A DNA stretch of 64,000 nucleotides from Kitasatospora sp. NBC_01266 (lineage in GTDB: Bacteria > Actinomycetota > Actinomycetes > Streptomycetales > Streptomycetaceae): contig NZ_CP108458.1 in assembly GCF_036242395.1 (NCBI RefSeq), positions 6,882,001-6,946,000 on the forward strand, read 5' to 3'. Positions within the stretch are counted from its first letter, which is position 1; each line of letters starts with the position of its first letter. The translations under genes and the position numbers were made by a program. Below, one piece after another: positions 62,817 through 64,000 of this stretch. A model generated the notes under the pieces. It saw nothing but the letters and a program-made list of their open reading frames with translations. It had not been told where the DNA came from and did not search any database.

Positions 62817-63722
62817 CTACGGCAGCAGCGAGCCCCGGCGCCACATCGCCTCGCTGCGCCGGTCGATGATGCCCAGCTCGGTGAAGAAGGAGATCGCCTT
62901 GCGCGCCCAGTCCATCCTGGCCTGCCGCCAGTGCGGGTTGGCCTCGGCGACGGCCCTGGCCTGCTTGGGATCCAGGCCCGCCAGCGCGTAGACCCGGGGG
63001 TTGACGCACTCGATCACCGCCTCGTACGCCAGCACCCCGAGCACCTGGCGGAACACGGCCCGCCTGGCCGGGCTCATCCGCGCCCAGCGCCGCTCCAACT
63101 CGGGCTTGGCGTAACCGATGTGCCGGGCCTCCTCGATCACGTGGATCCTCGCCACCGAGCGGGCCAGCGGCTGCAGGCTCTCGTCCCGGATCATCTCGCG
63201 CTGCATCGCGTCGGTGAACTCCTCGACGAAGATCGCGCCCGCGAAGGTCAGCGTGGTGTCGTTGAGCAGCAGGTGCAGCTTGCCGCGCCGGTGCGCCCGG
63301 GTGCTGGGCCGGGCCGACGGGTAGCCGGTCTTGGTGATGTACCGGGCGAACATGGTGGAGTGGCGGCACTCGTCGGCCACCTCGGTCAGCGCGTACTGCG
63401 CGTGCTGGGTGGTCAGGTCGCCGTCGTAGACGTGCCGGACCAGGCCGTTCATCAGGATCAGCTCGAACCAGATGCCCGCCGAGGTGACGCTGGCCAGCTG
63501 ATGGGTGCTCAACTTCGCCTGCTGGCGCGGCGTCAGGCCGTGCCAGAGCTGGGTGCCGTAGAGCGAGACCCGGTGCGGCGGCAGGGCGAACTGGTCGGGG
63601 TCGATGGGGGCGTCCCAGTCGATCTCGGTGAGCGGGTCGTGGGAGTGCTTGGCGGAGACCCGCAGCAGGCGTTCGGCGTTCTGCTCGCGGACGTCCGGTG
63701 CGGTGGGGGCGAGGTCGCGCAT
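62817..63722 (-). CDS. AurF-like diiron oxygenase
   Basis: 301 residues. The helical bundle supplies metal ligands in SAGIWFELILMNGL, TEVADECRHSTMF (ExxH-type), FVEEFTDAMQRE and HVIEEARHIGYAKPE (ExxxRH). These fit the AurF/PF11583-type N-oxygenase group, whose best-known member turns an aryl amine into a nitro group. The substrate here is unknown. ATG with GGAG seven bases upstream. A TetR gene lies 33 bp upstream on the same strand and may control it. Confidence 0.85.
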   Translation of the reverse strand: MRDLAPTAPDVREQNAERLLRVSAKHSHDPLTEIDWDAPIDPDQFALPPHRVSLYGTQLWHGLTPRQQAKLSTHQLASVTSAGIWFELILMNGLVRHVYDGDLTTQHAQYALTEVADECRHSTMFARYITKTGYPSARPSTRAHRRGKLHLLLNDTTLTFAGAIFVEEFTDAMQREMIRDESLQPLARSVARIHVIEEARHIGYAKPELERRWARMSPARRAVFRQVLGVLAYEAVIECVNPRVYALAGLDPKQARAVAEANPHWRQARMDWARKAISFFTELGIIDRRSEAMWRRGSLLP

Positions 63723-63755
63723 GGAGCGGCTCCGGTCAGGTGTGCGGCAGGGGTG

Positions 63756-64000
63756 TCAGATGCGGGTGGGGGTGGGGGTGGGAGTGCCGCCCAGGGCGCG
63801 CAGCGAGAAGGAGATCAGGGCGGGGATCAGGTCGTCGGGTGCCCGGCCGTGCGCGAGCGGGCCCACGAGTGCCTCGCCGACCCCGCCGACCAGCAGCGCG
63901 GCGGTCAACTCGGCATCCTGCGCGGGCAGTCGGCCGGCCTCGACGCCCTCGGCGATCCGTGCCGCGATCACGTCGCGAAAGGCCCGGCGGAAGACCAGGC
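63756..64000 (-). CDS. TetR-family regulator, C-terminal part (cut by window edge)
   Basis: About 81 residues are visible and the start is beyond the edge. FRRAFRDVIAARIAEGVEAGRLPAQD (in part), TAALLVGGVGEALVGPL and LIPALISFSLRALGG match the end of TetR-type ligand-binding domains. The DNA-binding part is not in the window. Confidence 0.7.
   Translation of the reverse strand, partial: LVFRRAFRDVIAARIAEGVEAGRLPAQDAELTAALLVGGVGEALVGPLAHGRAPDDLIPALISFSLRALGGTPTPTPTRI

Overview
The window is a very GC-rich stretch of actinomycete chromosome, most likely from a Streptomyces or Kitasatospora relative. The grounds are strongly G/C-ending codons, frequent GTG starts, many 4-base stop/start overlaps (ATGA, GTGA), two complete conservons, a Streptomyces-type succinate dehydrogenase operon with a divergent LysR gene, and a small protein that matches the SCO5389 family. 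These family calls are from recognition of the protein sequences; no database search was possible. I saw no rRNA, tRNA, CRISPR array, insertion sequence, phage gene or origin.

Left edge (1-5150): part of a small nonribosomal-peptide-type locus. An adenylation-carrier-reductase protein runs off the left edge. With it are a class I methyltransferase, a secreted protein and, divergently, an ornithine cyclodeaminase/mu-crystallin-type dehydrogenase. Next (5117-11926) come a membrane PP2C phosphatase, a beta-propeller lipidless membrane protein, inositol-phosphate synthase, a gamma-glutamylcyclotransferase-like protein, a small protein and a secreted PNGase A-like protein. At 12551-17590 is conservon 1 (CvnA-B-C-D) followed by a StyA-like flavin monooxygenase.

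Middle (17775-32073): a membrane protein with a septum-formation-type domain, an acetyltransferase, a DinB/maleylpyruvate-isomerase-like protein, and a MarR-ABC efflux unit with a clear operator. Then a six-gene leftward operon (two DUF4129 paralogues, a membrane protein, MoxR ATPase, DUF58 protein, membrane protein), in which the two DUF4129 genes share a nearly identical 333-bp block, and a MacB/FtsX-type ABC exporter.

Centre-right (32295-47514): a coiled-coil/Mrr-nuclease/TerD fusion protein, sdhCAB with a divergent LysR regulator, a long acidic-repeat protein, an SCO5389-family protein, a class A penicillin-binding protein, DedA, two small proteins and an S9 peptidase.

Right (47576-64000): MarR, a small Cys/His protein, a remarkable single polypeptide joining an ECF sigma factor, a zinc-finger-like motif, a membrane helix and an extracellular CAP domain, a two-component system, a GT28-type glycosyltransferase coupled to a polysaccharide deacetylase, and conservon 2, whose operon ends in two cytochromes P450 (a CYP157-like one without the EXXR motif, then a CYP154-like one). 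Divergent from conservon 2 is a two-RCK ion-channel-like protein. An AurF-like diiron protein and a truncated TetR gene close the window.

The strongest candidates for something little described are the sigma-TM-CAP fusion, the Mrr-TerD fusion, and the pair of conservons that end in different oxygenases.
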